A stretch of 64,000 nucleotides of DNA from Erinaceus europaeus (lineage: Eukaryota; Chordata; Mammalia; Eulipotyphla; Erinaceidae): the NCBI RefSeq assembly GCF_950295315.1, contig NC_080185.1:42438387-42502386 (forward strand), given 5' to 3'. The notes beneath the pieces are model-generated. The model did no database searches. It had not been told where the DNA came from and worked only from the letters and a program-made list of their open reading frames with translations. Both the position numbers and the translations under genes were made by a program. Positions 58,985 to 64,000 of the stretch are shown one piece after another; the first letter of the stretch is position 1, and the number at the start of each line of letters is the position of its first letter.

Positions 58985-60278
58985 ATAGGATTGTACATAA
59001 ACATTACTCCCACCACCAAAAGACTGTCTCATCCCGACCACCCACCCCCGGACCCCCCCCCCCCGCCTTGTCAGGAAGCTCAATGGCCACCCTCCCCTTC
59101 ACCACAGGGTTTTTACATTGGTTCCCTGCTCTCGATTTAATCAGATCCTGCTTTTAGTTTCCCTTTCTGTTCTTCTTTCTCAACTTCTGTTGATGAGCGG
59201 GGTCATCCCATACTCATCTTTATCTTTCTGACTTAGCTGACTTAACATAATTCCTTCTAGCTCTGTCCAAGATGGGTCAGATAAGGTGGGCTCATTGTTC
59301 TTAATAGCTGCATATTATTCCATTGTGTATATGTACCACAGTTTTCTCAGCCACTCATCTGCTGTTGGGCACCTGGGTTCCTTCCAGGTTTTAGCTATTA
59401 TGAATTGTGCTGCTATGAACATAGATGTACACATATCTTCTTTGGTTGGGCATTATGGAATCCTTGGGGTATATTCCCAGGAGAGGAATTACTGGGTCAT
59501 ATGGAAGGTCCATGTCTAGCCTTCTGAGAGTTCTCCAGACTGCTCTCCAGAGAGGCTGGACCAATTTACATTCCCACCAGCAGTGTAGAAGGGTTCCTCT
59601 GTCCCCACAGCCTCTCCAGCATTTGTTGCTGTTGTCCTTTTTGATGTATGCCATTCTCACAGGAGTGAGGTGGTATCTCAATGTTGCCTTTATTTGCATT
59701 TCTCTGACAATCAGCGACCTGGAACAGTTTTTCATGTGTTTGTTCGCCTTTTGGATCTCCTCTGAAGTGAATGTCTTGTTCATATCCTCTGCCCATTTTT
59801 GGATGGGGTCATTTGCTTTTTTGGTGCTAAGTTTGCTGAGTTCTTTGTATATTTTGGTGATTAGTCTCTTGTCTGATGTTTGGCGTGTGAAGATCTTCTC
59901 CCATTCTGTGAGGGGTCTCTTTGTTTGTGTGATAGTTTCTTTGGCTGTGCAGAAGCTTTTCAATTTGATGTAGTCCCACTAGTTTGTTTTTGCTTTAGTC
60001 TTCCTTGTAACTGGGTTTGTTTCATCAAAGATGTCCTTGAGGTTTAGGTGGGAAAGTGTTTTACCAATGTTTTCCTCTAAGTATTTGATAGTTTCTGGTC
60101 TGACATCCAGGTCTTTGATCCATTTGGAGTTGATTTTTGTTTCTGGTGAGATAAAGTGGTTCAATTTCATTCTTCTGCATGCTACAACCCAGTTTTCCCA
60201 GCACCATTTATTGAAGAGAGCCTCCTTCTTCCATTTAATACTTTGGGCCCCCTTATCAAAGATTAGATGTCCATAGAT
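58985..60278 (-). mobile_element. L1 ORF2 C-terminal part and 3' UTR (minus strand)
   Basis: The minus-strand frame 59391-59963 (190 residues) has LKDLE-type ORF2 sequence and an intact Cys-rich block [19 protein letters not shown]; a second frame covers 59979-60344. A C-run is at 59055-59067. 5'-truncated near 60278, where an S1 abuts. Confidence 0.9.
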
Positions 60279-60562
60279 ATTTTTCCCCTTTTGTTGCTCT
60301 TGTTGTTGTTGTTTTTTAATTATTGTTGTTATTATTATTATCATTGTTATTGATGTTGTTGCTGTTGGATAGGACAGAGAGAAATCAAGAGAGATGGGAA
60401 AGACAGAGAGGGGGAGAGAAAGATATTACCTGCAGACCTACTTCACTCTTGTGAAGCAACCCCCCTGCAGGTGGGGAGCCAGGGCCTCGAACTTGGATCC
60501 TTGAGCCAGTCTTTGCACTTCAGGTCATGTGTGCTTAAGCTGCTGAGCTTCCACCCAACCCC
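60279..60562 (-). mobile_element. S1 SINE
   Basis: 'ttttccccttttgttgctct' to 'gcttccacccaacccc'. Confidence 0.88.
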
Positions 60563-60578
60563 CTCAGACAATATTCTT

Positions 60579-61312
60579 ATCCAACCTCAAGCTAGCTACC
60601 AAACCTAAGCAAAACTACTATAGTTGTATGCCTCCAGGAACACGCCTAAAATGGTTCTCCCAGCTTTCTTCTATCCTAAAACCCCTTATCACATCTGCTC
60701 TGATCCTATTTTAGGTTCCTGTTCATTAACCATCTTGTCTCAACTTAGGTCATGCCACTATGTTACAGATGCTACCATGAATCCACCCCAACTTCTCTGG
60801 GCAGACGGCCTCACCAATGTATCCTGGACCCTCGCATCTCCAGAGCTTTGGTCCACTAGGGAGAGATAAACAGACTGGGGGTATGGATCGACCTGTTAAC
60901 ACCCATGCTCAGTGGAGACACAGCTATAGAAGCCAGAATGCCTACCTTCTGCTCCCCCAAAACAAACTTGATCCATACTCCCAGCGGGGGAGAAGTGATA
61001 GGATGAAGATAAGAGGACTCTGCACTCCAGCTCCATCAACACCCAGAGAGAGAGAAGGAAAAGGAGAGGGACAGATGGAGGTAGCTATGATGTTATGAGT
61101 GGCTTAGAGGGGAAGAGAGGATTGATTCAGAAAAAGAAGGGACAACTTTGTATAAATGTGGACAGATAGTTGTAGAGAAGATGGTCGGCCCATGTCTACA
61201 ACTTCAGGGGAACTGTGGTGGATTGCAATGGGGAGAGTGAAGACTCAGATTTCTGGTGGTGGGAATGGTGTGGATTCAAACCTCTGTTGACATGTAGTTC
61301 TGTAATGTAAAA
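60579..61312 (+). mobile_element. Family B, piece 3 (3' end)
   Basis: Contains A-like phrases 'acagatgctaccatgaatcc', 'gatcgacctgttaacaccca' and the 3' end 'gatttctggtggtgggaatg', and closes with an A-run at 61310-61320. S2-tail-like sequence follows to about 61375. Confidence 0.65.
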
Positions 61313-61449
61313 AAAAAAATAGATTTTTCACTGTCTCTATCCAATAAATAAATATTAAAGAACTACAAAAAGAAAAGTAAAGCTGTTACAAATGAAAACA
61401 ATGTGAATGATTGTAATGACTGCACATATTTTTTTCTTTCTTTTCAAAT

Positions 61450-61615
61450 TAATTAATTAGTTATGTAATTAATTTTGGATAGAGACAGAGAAATTAAGAG
61501 GGAAGAGGGAGGGAGAGAGGGAGATACCCACCTGTAGGTGGGGGCCAAGGGCTTGAACCCAGGTTCTTCCATATTATATGTGTGCACTCAACCAAGTACG
61601 CCACCACCTGACGCA
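61450..61615 (-). mobile_element. S2 SINE
   Basis: 'ttttggatagagacagagaa', 'gggcttgaacccaggttctt', 'cgccaccacctgacgc'. Confidence 0.8.
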
Positions 61616-61624
61616 GAATCACTT

Positions 61625-61895
61625 TTTAAAAAAATTTTATTATATTTATTTATTTATTCCCTTTTGTTGTCCTTGTTGGTTTATTGTTGTAGTTGTTATT
61701 GATGACATTGTTGTTGGATAGGACAGAGAGAAATGGAGAGAGGAGGGGAAGACAGACAGGGAAAGAGAAAGATAGACACCTGTAGACCTGCTTCACTGCC
61801 TGTGAAGCAACTCCCCTGCAGGTGGGATCCTTATGCTGGTCCTTGCACTTTGCGCCACCTGTGCTTAACCCGCTGAGCTACCGCCCAACTCCCCA
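61625..61895 (-). mobile_element. S1 SINE with small core deletion
   Basis: 'tttattcccttttgttgtcc' to 'gagctaccgcccaactcccc'; the 'ggggagccgggggctcgaac' part is missing. Confidence 0.88.
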
Positions 61896-61896
61896 A

Positions 61897-61985
61897 AATT
61901 ACATTTTTAGAAAAAGGAGTGGACCAGAGCACCACTCTGGCACATGTGATAGTGGGGACTGAACTCAGGACCTCATGCTGGAGAA
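61897..61985 (-). mobile_element. S4 SINE fragment
   Basis: 'ccagagcaccactctggcac', 'gggactgaactcaggacctc'. Confidence 0.75.
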
Positions 61986-62094
61986 CTCCATTCACCAGAA
62001 TTCCCTTTTATGGAATAATGTTTCATTTAATCATTTCAACCACTTCTAATTATTTCCAAAATTTCACTCTTAACAAATAATAATGAGTGGGGCT

Positions 62095-62185
62095 AGGGGC
62101 AGGAGCAGTGGTGCACCCAATAGAGTGCACACTTTACCATATCAAGGACCCGGGTTCAAACCCCAACTCCCCACCTGTGGGAAAC
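62095..62185 (+). mobile_element. S2 SINE head fragment
   Basis: 'ggcaggagcagtggtgcacc', 'cgggttcaaaccccaactcc'; 3' part missing. Confidence 0.72.
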
Positions 62186-62234
62186 ATAATTAATCTCAAC
62201 ATTTGGGAGTCCTTTTTTAAATTACATATTCAAT

Positions 62235-62420
62235 TTGCTTTATTTTCATAAGAGAGGTCCAGAGAGAAAGATAAAAGGAGAGAGAGAGGGAGAGAGAGAG
62301 AGATGCTAGAGCACTGTTTAACTCTGGCTTATGGTGGTGCTGGGCATTGAACCTGGGACCTCAGAGCCTCAGGCATGAGAATATTTTTGAGGAACCATTA
62401 TGCTGTCTCCCCAGCCCTAG
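62235..62420 (-). mobile_element. S3 SINE with GA-rich 3' part
   Basis: (GA)n at 62277-62302, 'agagcactgtttaactctgg', 'tgctgtctccccagccc'. Confidence 0.82.
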
Positions 62421-62895
62421 GAGTCCCTTTAAGGTAAGTTCAGATTATCATATTCAGTACCTCAGAACTGTTGGTGGCCTAGTCCTTTTTACTATGTGAC
62501 AAATGCCACTGTAATTGATGGTTCACGATGCCTAATGATAGGGAACACTTTTGGTCTTGGTCCTGCAAAGATATAAAGCAGTCCTGTGTGTTTCTCGCCA
62601 GTTGATTAATTGTCACAAGCTGATTACTAGAAAAACAAGACAGGGAGCTAAATTGCCTCCCCTGGTTCAAAGCCATGGGGAATAGAGGCTAATTTTAGCA
62701 CAGATTTTTTTTTTCTTTTTTTGCAAAAGTGGGAAGCAGCGCCTATGGTGTTTTTATCAGTTTCTCCTAATACCACTTTCGTAGCTTGTTAACATAGTCT
62801 GGAGAAAGTGCATGATTAGTAAGAGTGAGAATAACAACATTTGATGACAGGTGACCAGATGGTCCTTTTCTGGACAGAAATGTGTCTTGTGTATG
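62421..62895. other. Unique sequence
   Basis: No repeat recognised apart from a T-run at 62707-62721. No coding signal. Confidence 0.45.
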
Positions 62896-62899
62896 TATG

Positions 62900-63016
62900 T
62901 ATTTAACCAAAACACAGCTCAGCTGTAGTTCATGGTGATGCTGGGGATTCAACTTGAGACCTGAGAGCCTCAGGTGTGAAAATCTCTTTGTAGAATTATG
63001 CTGTCTTTCCAGGCCC
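62900..63016 (-). mobile_element. S3 SINE
   Basis: 'aacacagctcagctgtagtt', 'cctcaggtgtgaaaatctct', 'attatgctgtctttccag'. Confidence 0.8.
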
Positions 63017-63097
63017 ACCTTCTGTTCTTAGTGCATCATGCTAAATCCCAAGAAACCCCTCCAGCAAGAACACAAAGGAAAGAGTTTCTATTTCTTT

Positions 63098-63575
63098 TTT
63101 TTTTTTATTTAAGAAAGGAGACATTAACAAAACCATAGAATAAGAGGGGTACAATTCCGTACAATTCCCATAACCCAATCTCCATATCCCATCCCCTCCC
63201 CTGACAGCCTTCCCATTTTCTATCTCCTTGGGAGTATGGATCTAGGGTCGTCGTGGGTTGCAGAGGGTGGAAGGTCTGGCTTCTGTAATTGCTTCCCCGC
63301 TGAACGTGGGCATTGACTGGTCGATCCATACTCCCAGTCTGCCTCTCTCTTTCCCTAGTAGGGTGGGGCTCTGGGGAAGCAGAGCTCCAGTACACACTGA
63401 TGGGGTCGTCTGTCCAGGGAAGTCTGATCAGCATCTTGCTGGCATCCGGAACCTGGTGGCTGAAAAGAGAGTTAACATACAAAGCCAAACAAATTGTTGA
63501 ACAATCATGGACCTAAAGACTGGAATAGTGCAGATGAAGTGTTGGGGGGTATTCCCTGCATGCTCTTGTGTTCTA
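63098..63575 (-). mobile_element. Family A repeat, long 5' variant
   Basis: Tail end at the T-run 63098-63109, typical body, and a 5' part 'ggtattccctgcatgctctt' shared with 57930-58980. Confidence 0.85.
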
Positions 63576-64000
63576 ATCTGTTCTCTGGACTCACCACACC
63601 CCCCACTCCAGAGCCTTCTTGTAGCATCATCGACCCTTAAGATCTAGCTGCGCATGTTGATGGATGGTGACTCATTTGTTGATTCCTAGGACTATAGCAA
63701 AATAGGAGAAAGGAGGCTCTGTGTGCAGCGGAAAGTTCATTGCACCGGGAACAAGAATCCTGGCTTTCAGTCCTGAGTCTTGACATCTACCTGTTACGTG
63801 ACTTTAGGAAAAACCAAATGCCCTGTGCAGGACTCAAATTTCCACATATAGATGATCTCTAAGGACATTCCTGATTCTGACAGGCCACAGTTTTAAGGGA
63901 ACAATCTAATCAGAAGGCCTCCCCTCCATGACTAGGGCAGGGACAGTCTTGGGAGTTGGGGTCATAAGCAGGAAACTGAATCTTACCAGAAACCTATTCT
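63576..64000. other. Unique sequence to window end
   Basis: No repeat or coding signal recognised. Confidence 0.45.

Noticed and set aside
59425..59973. 182-codon + strand frame
   Set aside because: Antisense of L1 ORF2 on the minus strand.

Overview
This is a mammalian nuclear genomic window that is almost entirely interspersed repeats. The dominant SINE is tRNA-derived, about 270 bp, with an A-box-like head, a B-box-like GGTTCGAGCCC, the core 'ccccacctgcaggggagtcgc' and a pyrimidine-rich body. I recognise it as the hedgehog (Erinaceus) type, so the likely source is an erinaceid. This rests on recall of the repeat, not on a search. No bacterial, plasmid or phage feature is present.

The only cellular protein gene I can support is one intronless RNF113-family gene (minus strand, 26009-27499). 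It has an intact CCCH zinc finger and an intact C3HC4 RING, long Asp, Ser and Gly runs, and an unusual C-terminal tail of 20 hexapeptide repeats. It sits in a GC-rich island.

Layout. 0-4 kb: LTR pieces, SINEs, L1 3' ends and a recurring polyA-tailed repeat called family A here. 4.15-10.4 kb: a full-length L1 with 5' UTR, intact ORF1, ORF2 with two single-base frameshifts, and an apparent 3' transduction, all bounded by a 13-bp target-site duplication inside an older family A copy. 10.4-25.5 kb: SINE-rich DNA with an L2 split by a solo LTR, an old minus-strand L1, a family B copy and L1 tails. 26-27.7 kb: the RNF113 gene. 27.7-33.7 kb: more repeats and a 1.27-kb polypyrimidine tract. 33.75-37.5 kb: a CA-rich minisatellite whose unit carries a splice-donor-like CAGGTAAGA. 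37.5-64 kb: MIR, LTRs, L1 fragments (one interrupted by a (TATATG)n expansion and by a complete family A copy, one with an internal inversion), family A and B copies and nested SINEs.

Names used below. S1: the ~270-bp SINE. S2: ~200-bp relative with a GGTTCAAGCCC-like box and the core 'gaagcttcacaagtggtgaagcagtgctgcaggtgtc'-type consensus (not typed in full elsewhere). S3: ~120-bp SINE with 'agcataatggttatgcaaag' and 'ccagagctgagcagtgctct'. S4: ~150-bp SINE with 'gcgcagtggataaagcatt'. S5: ~110-bp SINE with 'aagtgaaccatttgccagc'-like ends. Family A: ~430-860+ bp polyA-tailed repeat containing 'caacaatttgtttggc' and ending near 'ttctggtggtgggaattgtg'. Family B: an older, longer relative of A. 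These labels are mine. Repeat boundaries are approximate (about 5-20 bp) unless a target-site duplication (TSD) fixes them.
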